From: Gammaproteobacteria bacterium
GTDB lineage: Bacteria; Pseudomonadota; Gammaproteobacteria; Steroidobacterales; UBA11654
Length of the DNA stretch: 26,082 nucleotides
Reading direction: 5' to 3'
Assembly (NCBI GenBank): GCA_012965065.1
Contig: DTSX01000093.1
Coordinates: 1 to 26,082 of the forward strand
Within the stretch, counting starts at the first letter, position 1, and the number at the start of each line of letters is the position of its first letter. Made by a program: the position numbers and the translations under genes. Below the pieces are notes generated by a model. The model saw only the letters and a list, made by a program, of their open reading frames with translations, was not told where the DNA came from and made no database searches. Below, in pieces: positions 15,877-23,448 of this stretch.

Positions 15877-15895
15877 TACTGTCTTTAGACAGTAA
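15876..15895. repeat. 8-bp stem hairpin downstream of fbiC
   Basis: TTACTGTC, loop TTTA, GACAGTAA. It abuts the Fur-like palindrome and lies about 35 bases beyond the fbiC stop. On the minus strand only a weak T-run follows, so it may be a weak terminator of the F420 operon or a second operator. Confidence 0.4.
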
Positions 15896-15930
15896 ATTTA
15901 GCCTGATTTGTTATCGAACCGGAAAAAATT

Positions 15931-18324
15931 TCAAAATTGGGGGTAAGGACTATCCAAAAGCGTTTGAAGTTTTTGAGAAATATCTATCCCAGGTTGGTAG
16001 TGTAATATTTTTGGGTTCACAGTGTTGTACATAGTATCCCTCAGTCTTGGAACCCTTCGGGCACTTTTTATAAATGATTCCATTTTGTCGGGTGTAAATT
16101 CTTGGCCATGGATACTTCCTGCCGCCCTAGATATTGACTCGTTCATCAGCGTTCCCCCCATGTCGTTGGCGCCGGCATTGAGGCAGCCTTCAGCACCTGC
16201 TTGGCCCAGTTTTACCCAACTTGTTTGGATGTTGGTTATGAGTGGATTTAAACTTAATCTTGCAATTGCATGCATCAACAGAACTTCTCTGTAAGTGGGC
16301 CCTGGGCGGGCATGCCCCCGTTTGTACATGGGTGACTCCATGCAGACAAAGGGCAGCGGTACAAATTCTGTAATCCCCTCTGTTTTCCTTTGCAAATTAC
16401 GCAGCTTTAGGAGATGGGTGGCCCAATCAGAAATATTTTCTTGGTGACCAAACATAATGGTTGAAGTGGTATTGATGCCAATTTCATGTGCCGTTGCAAT
16501 GACTTCCAACCACCTTGCACTGTTGATTTTATCTGGACAGATTTTATCTCTTACCCGATCGTCTAAAATTTCTGCTGCTGTACCAGGCATGGTGTTCAGC
16601 CCTGCTTCTTTAAGCATCAATAAGAAATCTTTAACTGTGTAACCCAAAGTCATGGCGCCATGATGGATTTCTAAAGGTGAGAACGCGTGAATGTGAATTT
16701 CAGGTATTTTTGCTTTGATTGTCCGGCAAATATCCAAGTAAGTATGCCCAGTAAAATGGGGATGTATTCCACCCTGAAGGCAAACTTCAGTCGCACCTCT
16801 TTGCCAGGCTTCCAGTGCTCGGTCTGCAATTTCATCATAAGAAATCAGATAGGGTTTGCCTCTCAAGTTCTCCTTGGTTTTGCCTTTGGAAAAAGCACAG
16901 AAGTGACAGGTGTATTTACAGATATTGGTATAATTGATATTTCGTGTGATGACATAACTGACGATATCACCGTTGGTTTTTTGTCTCAGTGCATTGGCAT
17001 GGTCAAGTATGTAATGCATCTGATGGCCTCTTGTCTCGAACAGTTCGGTAATCTCACTGTGATCAAGTGGTTGGCCTAAGAGTGCTTTTTTCACACTGAG
17101 AATGATGGAGGAGTGCGGCGGCAGATGGCTGTTATTAATCCAGTTTTGGGCACGACCGGTTTCAGGAATTTGCAGAGATTCTCCACATCGCCAGAGATTG
17201 TGTCTGCCGTAGCCTTCAGAGTCAGAGAGTTCATGAATGGAGCGTTTTAAGCCTAGGTCAAACCAATCTTTTTCTGCGGTGATGTATTCAGGATAAATTG
17301 TCAGGCGTTCTTGTAATTTTTTGCCTGCATTGCTTGTTGCCTGCTCTAAAAGTTTCAATTCTGGCCAAGGAGATTCCGGATTTACGTGATCTTGAGTAAC
17401 CGGTGAAACTCCACCCCAGTCATTAATTCCTGCTCCAATGAGTTCTGGTAGAGCTTTCATATTGAGATTTGGTGGACACTGAATATTCATTCCTGGTCCA
17501 AAAATAATCCGAGACATAGCGAGGGTCCACAACAACTCTTCCAATTCAGGAGCCGGTGTATTTCGCATTTTTGTGTCTGCTTTTGGAATAAAATTCTGGA
17601 CGATAATCTCCTGAATGTGATCGAATTCTAGATGGGTTTCTTTAATTGCCAAGAGACTCTCAATTCGTTCTTGCCTGGTTTCGCCGATGCCAATTAGAAT
17701 ACCTGTAGTCAATGGTACCGAGGCTTTACCAGCAGCTCGAATGGTCATTAGTCTAAGCTCTGGATCCTTATCGGGTGAACCGAAGTGTGGTTGACCTTTT
17801 TCACATAATCTTTTTGAAGAAGACTCAAGCATGATCCCCATCGAGGGTGATACTTCCCTAAGCTGACGAATTTGTTCAGTTGTCATTGTTCCGGGGTTTA
17901 AGTGGGGCAGAAGACCGGTTTCTTCCAGCACCAATTTTGCCATGTCGTGCAAATAATCCAATGTTGTTTGGTAACCCAAATAGTGGAGATCTTTTTTTGC
18001 TATTTGATAGCGTAGTTCAGGTTTCTCGCCAAGCGTGAACAAAGCCTCTTTACACTGTTTTGCCTTACCATCTTGGGCAATTTTCAAAACTTCTTCAGGC
18101 CTGAGATAAGGATTGTTTAATTTTCTTGGTACTTTGGCAAAAGTGCAATAATGACAGACATCTCGGCAAAGCATGGTTAATGGTATGAAGACTTTTTTTG
18201 AAAAAGTAATAACTTTTTTGCTTTGGTCCCTAAGCAACGATGCCTGTCCCAGTAGTTCTTCAAGTTGGAGAGATTGACCTAAGTCCAGATATTCGTTAGT
18301 TTGTTTTCGAGTCGGTTTGACCAT
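15931..18324 (-). CDS. fbiC: FO synthase, fused CofG-CofH radical SAM enzyme
   Basis: Makes FO (7,8-didemethyl-8-hydroxy-5-deazariboflavin), the light-absorbing core of coenzyme F420, from a diaminouracil flavin precursor and tyrosine. The 797-residue chain holds two radical SAM domains. The CofG-like half has its iron-sulfur cysteines at 53, 57 and 60 (CRDVCHYC). The CofH-like half has them at 469, 473 and 476 (CKYTCHFC). Both keep the CX3CX2C spacing. Order and length fit bacterial FbiC (mycobacterial form about 856) rather than the split archaeal genes. It starts 49 bases after cofC and is the last gene of the F420 run. Assignment is firm. Confidence 0.96.
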   Translation of the reverse strand: MVKPTRKQTNEYLDLGQSLQLEELLGQASLLRDQSKKVITFSKKVFIPLTMLCRDVCHYCTFAKVPRKLNNPYLRPEEVLKIAQDGKAKQCKEALFTLGEKPELRYQIAKKDLHYLGYQTTLDYLHDMAKLVLEETGLLPHLNPGTMTTEQIRQLREVSPSMGIMLESSSKRLCEKGQPHFGSPDKDPELRLMTIRAAGKASVPLTTGILIGIGETRQERIESLLAIKETHLEFDHIQEIIVQNFIPKADTKMRNTPAPELEELLWTLAMSRIIFGPGMNIQCPPNLNMKALPELIGAGINDWGGVSPVTQDHVNPESPWPELKLLEQATSNAGKKLQERLTIYPEYITAEKDWFDLGLKRSIHELSDSEGYGRHNLWRCGESLQIPETGRAQNWINNSHLPPHSSIILSVKKALLGQPLDHSEITELFETRGHQMHYILDHANALRQKTNGDIVSYVITRNINYTNICKYTCHFCAFSKGKTKENLRGKPYLISYDEIADRALEAWQRGATEVCLQGGIHPHFTGHTYLDICRTIKAKIPEIHIHAFSPLEIHHGAMTLGYTVKDFLLMLKEAGLNTMPGTAAEILDDRVRDKICPDKINSARWLEVIATAHEIGINTTSTIMFGHQENISDWATHLLKLRNLQRKTEGITEFVPLPFVCMESPMYKRGHARPGPTYREVLLMHAIARLSLNPLITNIQTSWVKLGQAGAEGCLNAGANDMGGTLMNESISRAAGSIHGQEFTPDKMESFIKSARRVPRLRDTMYNTVNPKILHYQPGIDISQKLQTLLDSPYPQF

Positions 18325-18373
18325 TATCTAGTTATAACCTCAAATTTGTTTCATCTCAATGACTAATTTCCAA

Positions 18374-19000
18374 TTACAAATTGTGTCTATTAATAAATGT
18401 TGAAAGTTGAGTATGCATGAAGTTGTTTTTGAATTCTTGAAGATCATTCCAAGTATCTAGATCAAGACTAAGGTGTTCAATGTCGACAATTTGTGTGTTG
18501 ATTTTTTGTGATTCAGCAGCTGCAAGATGTTTGTTAAAGCTATTGATCCCAAATTGGAATTCCAAAGTTGTTGGAAGGTCTAGAATAAGTGCATTGGTTC
18601 CACTGTCTTTGTGCGCTTTGATAATAGACAAACCACCTTGATGCTGAGTTATGAAATTTGCCACATCTTTATCCTGAACAAATGGGAGATCAACAGATAA
18701 ATACAGCACACTCTCTACTCCTTGACTCTGAATCCAGTTGACAGCATGGGCTATTTTTTCTTTCAATTGCTTTACTTCAGGGTCTTTGAGAATAGTTATT
18801 TTTGGATTTTCAAATGACTTTAACCATTCAATTTCGTTGCTCAACACAACTATTTTTTCAATGCTTTCGATAGGGTACAGTGCTTCGAAAACCTGGGTAG
18901 CTAAAATCTGCGTTATTTCCCTGCGTTGATCGCGGTCAAGATAATCTGAAAGCCTTGATAGTGACTCGGTGAAATCATTGATTGGGATCAAGGCCCACAT
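18374..19000 (-). CDS. cofC: CofC/FbiD-type phospho-lactate (or PEP/3-phosphoglycerate) guanylyltransferase
   Basis: Activates a three-carbon phospho-acid with GTP to give the donor that CofD attaches to FO. The 208-residue protein has the nucleotidyltransferase fold: MWALIPI start, YLSVDLPFV at about 110-120, the SGTNALIL strand, FGINSFNKHL and the DLDTWNDL metal site. Two family features deviate. The N-terminal motif usually reads VPVK...AKSRL or AVKRLAAAKTRL, but here it is IPINDFTESLSRL, with Asn8 and Leu14 in place of the lysines; Arg16 remains. The substrate could be 2-phospholactate, phosphoenolpyruvate or 3-phosphoglycerate; the sequence alone does not say. Its ATG overlaps the cofD stop by one base (TAATG). 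Confidence 0.85.
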   Translation of the reverse strand: MWALIPINDFTESLSRLSDYLDRDQRREITQILATQVFEALYPIESIEKIVVLSNEIEWLKSFENPKITILKDPEVKQLKEKIAHAVNWIQSQGVESVLYLSVDLPFVQDKDVANFITQHQGGLSIIKAHKDSGTNALILDLPTTLEFQFGINSFNKHLAAAESQKINTQIVDIEHLSLDLDTWNDLQEFKNNFMHTQLSTFINRHNL

Positions 19001-19968
19001 TAGAGACTGTCTTTTTTTACGCTGATCATTTGGCTAAATTCAACCACATCTTGGGCTAGCTGAATTTTATCTGAATCGCAGTTCATGACGGTATTTGTTA
19101 CTTGAACTGCAATCCCCATGGACTGCATTTTAGATGACATAATTTTATCTTTATGATCAATCACCAAACCATCAATCAATGGATGATAGTGTTCAGCTAT
19201 ACCCATGACCGACACAGGGATATCCATTTCATGCATGATCTTTGCTGTTGGTCCTCTCAGCGCCTTCCCACCAACGATTGGCGAAACCGCGACCACAGGT
19301 ATCGACGATGATTCAATGAATGATTTAATTTCCTTAATTGAAAGAATCGGGTCAATGCTTAAATATGGGTTTGAAGGGCAAACAATTATGGCTTTGAAAC
19401 CATTGTCCTTTATCACGGTTTTGAGTTCGGGTGAAATGGAAGCTTCGGTACTGCCATTAAAGGAAATGTTTCTGATACAAGGCTTGGATTGATGTTTTAC
19501 AAAGTATTCCTGGAACGATAAATGACCGATGTCTGATTCAATGATGGTTTGAACTGGATCATCGCTCATAGGCAAGATACGGCTGTTTACACCAAATTTT
19601 TGAGCAATATGTTGCGTGATTTCAGTAAGGCTTGTTCCTTTCTTTCTTTGCTCATTTCGGTAAAGATGCAATGCCAGATCTTTATCGCCAATCTGAAACC
19701 AATTCTCGATTCCAAATTGTCCTAATGTGGAGTGCGTATGCCAAGTTTCATCAGCTCTTCCCCAGCCCCTTTCTGGATCATTGACTCCAGCAAGGGTGTA
19801 TATCAAGGTGTCAGAATCTGGAGAGATATACAAACCATGGTGAATAAAATCATCACCTGTATTTGCAATGATGGTCAGTGTGTTTTTCGCAGTGATATTA
19901 TCCAGGCCCCAGCTCAATTTTGCCCCACCTACGCCGCCACTTAAGGCAAGAATGTTTTCCCCACTCAT
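19000..19968 (-). CDS. cofD: CofD/FbiA: phospholactyl (or PEP) transferase to FO
   Basis: Joins the activated three-carbon phosphate to FO, producing F420-0 or its dehydro form. The 322-residue protein opens with LALSGGVGGAKL (7-18), the FO/GDP-binding glycine loop. It continues with the family blocks IANTGDDF, ISPDSDTLIYTLAG, GWGRADETW, ILPMSDDPV, CPSNPYLSIDPIL and VSPIVGGKALRGPTAK. Nothing key appears missing. It starts two bases after the cofE stop and runs into cofC, so the three genes are probably translated as a coupled unit. Confidence 0.95.
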   Translation of the reverse strand: MSGENILALSGGVGGAKLSWGLDNITAKNTLTIIANTGDDFIHHGLYISPDSDTLIYTLAGVNDPERGWGRADETWHTHSTLGQFGIENWFQIGDKDLALHLYRNEQRKKGTSLTEITQHIAQKFGVNSRILPMSDDPVQTIIESDIGHLSFQEYFVKHQSKPCIRNISFNGSTEASISPELKTVIKDNGFKAIIVCPSNPYLSIDPILSIKEIKSFIESSSIPVVAVSPIVGGKALRGPTAKIMHEMDIPVSVMGIAEHYHPLIDGLVIDHKDKIMSSKMQSMGIAVQVTNTVMNCDSDKIQLAQDVVEFSQMISVKKDSL

Positions 19969-19970
19969 AG

Positions 19971-20756
19971 TCAGCGAAACAAATCTTCTTTCTTCGGGCG
20001 GATAAGGTCTTGGATGGAATCTTCACTGGACGGTGCTTCTAATCCTTTAATCACCACTACAGGAGTCGCTTCGTTTGCCTCGCCCATTGCCAAGGAGGCA
20101 GCTGCGGCTAACTGATCTGCCCAGGCAATGCATGTAACTTGCAATTCTCGGTCAAATAAATCTTTGGCTTTGAATCTTAGATCCATTAGTGTTTTAACCC
20201 CAGCAGAACCAATTGCATGACCAATAGTACCCACCCGCCAGGCTCTGCCTATGCTGTCTGTGATAATTACACCAACACTAATGCCAGTACTTTCTTTAAT
20301 GTGGTTCCTAATTTTCATAGCAGATTCATCAGGGTTGAGTGGCAGCAGTAAGGCAACGTCCTCGTTGTTTTTTGATTCTATATTGGATCGATCTACACCA
20401 GCATTGGCTAAAACATGGCCCAAACGGTGCTCGACAATAATGACCCCATCACTCACCCGTATAACCTCGTTTGATTCTTGGAGAATCAATTCAACCAATC
20501 TTGGATCCTTGTTTGCTTGAGTGGCTATATTGAATGCATTTTGAGACGGCTGAACATCGGACAGATTGATCAAACGTCCTTCTGCTTTAGAGACAATTTT
20601 TTGTGCAACTGCGACTACATCGTTAGTCTCAATGGTGATGCCATTTAAAGCTAAGCAAGCTAAGATCAATTCTCCGAGATCATCATCCTTTTCAATCAAT
20701 GGCAAGCCCATGGGAGCAGTTAAAGATATTGAAGGTGGTTTTGACTTGAAATGCAT
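19971..20756 (-). CDS. cofE: Coenzyme F420-0 gamma-glutamyl ligase, stand-alone CofE type
   Basis: Adds the gamma-linked glutamate tail to F420-0 using GTP. At 261 residues it is only the ligase domain: VAQKIVSKAEGR (about 45-56), VIRVSDGVIIVEHRLG, ANAGVDRSN and ITDSIGRAWRVGTIGHAIG are all present. Mycobacterial FbiB carries an additional C-terminal flavin domain of about 200 residues that reduces dehydro-F420; it is absent here. The start MHFKSKPPSISLTAPMGLPLI aligns the family's first strand properly. The gene follows npdG after 32 bases and precedes cofD by two. Confidence 0.95.
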   Translation of the reverse strand: MHFKSKPPSISLTAPMGLPLIEKDDDLGELILACLALNGITIETNDVVAVAQKIVSKAEGRLINLSDVQPSQNAFNIATQANKDPRLVELILQESNEVIRVSDGVIIVEHRLGHVLANAGVDRSNIESKNNEDVALLLPLNPDESAMKIRNHIKESTGISVGVIITDSIGRAWRVGTIGHAIGSAGVKTLMDLRFKAKDLFDRELQVTCIAWADQLAAAASLAMGEANEATPVVVIKGLEAPSSEDSIQDLIRPKKEDLFR

Positions 20757-20788
20757 GGCAATCAGGGAGTGTTGTGGCAGAACCTATA

Positions 20789-21445
20789 TCAGTGAGATGT
20801 GATCTTAATGCCTGAGGATTTACGCTTGTATTTCTTGTTAATCGCAATAAGAATTGATGTTACTGCTTCCGCAGCTGCGGAATTTTCCAATGGACCAGCG
20901 TGCCACGATCGCAAACCTAGATCTTCGATAAGTTTCGTGACAAGATTAACTGCTTCCTCGTCATTCCCAGAAATTAAAACCTCCGCATCAATGCTGTCCT
21001 CAGAACTTAGCAAATGTGACCCAATGTTTTGCAATGCAGCGATTACGGTAACTCCACCCCCCAAGATATTTTGGGCCTCAATGGCTGCTGAACCCGCCTT
21101 GGGCAGAGAAACTTTTGTCACTTCTTTTTGGAAGGGCACAGTGGTATCAACAAGTATTTTCCCTTGCATGAATTTTTTCACGGCTTTCAAGGTCGTTGCA
21201 TGACTAATATAGGGTACGGTTATTACTCCAAGGTCACAGAGTTTTGCAGCTTCTGCCAACTCGAATCCCTCTATTGATTTTACATCTAATTCTTTCCGCA
21301 TAGAGCGAGCAATACGGGTTGCTTTTTCTTTGGATCGAGAGCCAATGATGATGCCGTAACCTTTTTTCGCCCATTTTTTTGCGAGGGCTGAACCCAAATC
21401 TCCGGTTCCACCGAAAATCGCAATTTTGGGCTTCCCCCTAGGCAT
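20789..21445 (-). CDS. npdG: F420H2:NADP+ oxidoreductase (NADPH-dependent F420 reductase)
   Basis: Transfers hydride between NADPH and F420; in bacteria this usually supplies reduced F420. The Rossmann glycine motif GGTGDLG is at 12-18, followed by IIGSRSKEKA for the NADPH phosphate. VITVPY, KILVDTTVPF, the SAAIEAQNIL region, WHAGPLENSAAAEA and the closing SGIKIT match the Fno/NpdG family. I place the start at the ATG at 21445 (218 residues). GAGG sits exactly six bases upstream, while for the ATG at 21451 it would be directly adjacent. The start lies inside the end of ilvD, overlapping it by 8 bases, which implies coupling. Confidence 0.93.
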   Translation of the reverse strand: MPRGKPKIAIFGGTGDLGSALAKKWAKKGYGIIIGSRSKEKATRIARSMRKELDVKSIEGFELAEAAKLCDLGVITVPYISHATTLKAVKKFMQGKILVDTTVPFQKEVTKVSLPKAGSAAIEAQNILGGGVTVIAALQNIGSHLLSSEDSIDAEVLISGNDEEAVNLVTKLIEDLGLRSWHAGPLENSAAAEAVTSILIAINKKYKRKSSGIKITSH

Positions 21446-23291
21446 CTGCATCCTCGCCTGGCAAAACACGGACGGCTCCATCTGAAGCAGAAGAGGCCAT
21501 CATTGCGTATGCTCGCAGCGCTTGACTCACCTTTCGTTTTCGATTTGAAGGTTTCCAAGCACTAGACCCAGTTTCATCCATAGCAGTTCTTCTTTTGACA
21601 AGATCTTCTGGTAAAAGATTTACATTGATTTTCCTGTTGGGGATATCAATATCAATAACGTCCCCATTTTTTATCAGTCCAATGGCTCCTCCGGAAGCTG
21701 CTTCTGGTGAAATATGCCCAATTGAAAGACCAGATGTTCCGCCAGAGAATCTGCCATCGGTAATCAGGGCACATTTTTTCCCTAGACCCTTTGCTTTCAA
21801 GTAACTGGTTGGGTAGAGCATTTCTTGCATGCCTGGACCACCTCTTGGTCCTTCGTATCGTATTACGATCACTTCACCCGCTTTAACTTGGTTGTTCAAA
21901 ATACCTTCAATGGCATCGTCTTGACTTTCAAATATGTGTGCTGGGCCACTAAAAACCAAGCTGCTTTCATCAACGCCAGCAGTTTTCACTATGCAGCCAT
22001 CTAAGGCAATGTTGCCTTTGAGGACTGCTAAGCCTCCATCATGACTATATGCGTGATCAATTTCACGAATGCAACCCTGATTTCGGTCTAGATCCAAGGT
22101 ATCGTAACGTTTGTTTTGAGAAAACGGTTCGATCGTGGGGATCATTCCAGGTGCAGCTGAATAAAATTCCAGTACCTGTTTATGAGGATTTCTATTGATA
22201 TCCCACTTGGCGATAGCTGCTTTCAACGTTTTACTGTGAATAGTGCTAGTGTCTACGTTAAGTAATTTCCCTTTTTCAAGCTCACCTAGAATAGCCATCA
22301 CTCCTCCTGCACGATGCACGTCTTCCATGTGGTAGTGGCTGCTTGGTGCTACTTTGCAAAGATTGGGAACACGTCTAGACAGGCGATCAATATCTTTCAT
22401 GGAAAAGTCAAGATTTGCCTCTTTAGCAGCTGCTAGGATGTGCAAGACGGTATTGGTAGAACCACCCATGGCAATGTCCAGAGTCATTGCATTTTCAAAT
22501 GCTTTTTTACCAGCGATCTTTCGTGGAAGAACCTCTGTGTTGTCCTCTTCATAATAATCTTTTGCTAATTTAACAATCAGTTTCCCTGCATCCATAAATA
22601 ACTTTTTCCTGTCAATGTGAGTTGCCAGCACGCTCCCGTTACCGGGTAATGCAAGACCCAGGGCTTCCATCAAGCAATTCATTGAATTGGCAGTAAACAT
22701 GCCCGAGCAAGACCCACAGGTTGGACAGGCAGATCGTTCAATTGCAGCCAGATCTTCATCTGAAATAGAATCGTCCCCTGCAGAGACCATCGCATCAATT
22801 AAATCTAATTTGGTTTCCACGCCCTTAACCTTACTTTTTCCTGCTTCCATGGGACCACCGGAGACAAAGATGGTTGGAATATTCAACCGCATTGCTGCCA
22901 TTAACATACCGGGCGTGATCTTGTCACAATTGGACAGACAAACCATTGCATCTGCACAGTGAGCATTGACCATGTATTCGACTGCGTCAGCTATTAATTC
23001 TCGGGAAGGTAAGCTGTAGAGCATTCCTGGGTGTCCCATAGCAATTCCATCATCAACTGCAATGGTATTAAATTCTTTGGCAACTCCACCATGAGCTTGG
23101 ATTTCCTTTACTACCATTTGTCCTAAATCTTTGAGATGAATATGTCCCGGTACAAACTGGGTAAATGAGTTTGAAATGGCAATGATTGGCTTGCCAAAAT
23201 CATCATCGGTCATCCCTGTAGCACGCCAAAGAGCCCGAGCACCAGCCATATTTCTTCCATGGGTTGAGGTTTTTGATCTGTATTCAGGCAT
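21438..23291 (-). CDS. ilvD: Dihydroxy-acid dehydratase
   Basis: Iron-sulfur dehydratase of isoleucine and valine synthesis, converting dihydroxy-acids to 2-keto acids. From the ATG at 23291 it has 617 residues and begins MPEYRSKTSTHGRNMAG, like E. coli IlvD; a TTG four codons earlier is also open. Cluster cysteines of the E. coli-type enzyme are visible as Cys122 (NCDKITPG) and Cys195 in the CPTCGSC stretch, and the C-terminal FSGGTSGLSIGHISPEAASGG block is intact. No other branched-chain gene is near. It leads into the F420 genes, with its stop codon inside npdG. Confidence 0.96.
   Translation of the reverse strand: MPEYRSKTSTHGRNMAGARALWRATGMTDDDFGKPIIAISNSFTQFVPGHIHLKDLGQMVVKEIQAHGGVAKEFNTIAVDDGIAMGHPGMLYSLPSRELIADAVEYMVNAHCADAMVCLSNCDKITPGMLMAAMRLNIPTIFVSGGPMEAGKSKVKGVETKLDLIDAMVSAGDDSISDEDLAAIERSACPTCGSCSGMFTANSMNCLMEALGLALPGNGSVLATHIDRKKLFMDAGKLIVKLAKDYYEEDNTEVLPRKIAGKKAFENAMTLDIAMGGSTNTVLHILAAAKEANLDFSMKDIDRLSRRVPNLCKVAPSSHYHMEDVHRAGGVMAILGELEKGKLLNVDTSTIHSKTLKAAIAKWDINRNPHKQVLEFYSAAPGMIPTIEPFSQNKRYDTLDLDRNQGCIREIDHAYSHDGGLAVLKGNIALDGCIVKTAGVDESSLVFSGPAHIFESQDDAIEGILNNQVKAGEVIVIRYEGPRGGPGMQEMLYPTSYLKAKGLGKKCALITDGRFSGGTSGLSIGHISPEAASGGAIGLIKNGDVIDIDIPNRKINVNLLPEDLVKRRTAMDETGSSAWKPSNRKRKVSQALRAYAMMASSASDGAVRVLPGEDADA
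21452..21455 (-). promoter_or_regulatory. Shine-Dalgarno GAGG inside ilvD deciding the npdG start
   Basis: GAGG lies in the last codons of ilvD, six bases before the ATG at 21445. It supports this start over two earlier ATGs at 21451 and 21481. Confidence 0.55.
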
Positions 23292-23356
23292 CTCTTTTTT
23301 CAATCCTTTTAATGGGAAATTTTGTTTGGATATTATTATCTCATTTATTGCTAATA

Positions 23357-23386
23357 ATTCTAATTCTCATGGTACAGTAGTGTCAG
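23357..23386 (-). promoter_or_regulatory. Candidate sigma70 promoter for ilvD and the F420 genes
   Basis: On the minus strand CTGACA (23381-23386) and TAGAAT (23357-23362) are separated by 18 bases, each one or two bases off consensus. It lies about 65 bases before the ilvD start, in the only sizeable gap upstream of the whole run. Confidence 0.4.
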
Positions 23387-23448
23387 AAAATTATTGATTT
23401 TTGCTTGTTACTGCCTGAATTTTTAACTGGTATTTATCTGAATTTAGT

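Noticed and set aside
20799..21203. 134-residue + strand open frame opposite npdG
   Set aside because: Antisense shadow of the firmly assigned F420 reductase.
21446..21481. Longer npdG starting at 21481 or 21451
   Set aside because: The extra N-terminal residues do not fit the family, and the GAGG ribosome site is spaced correctly only for 21445.
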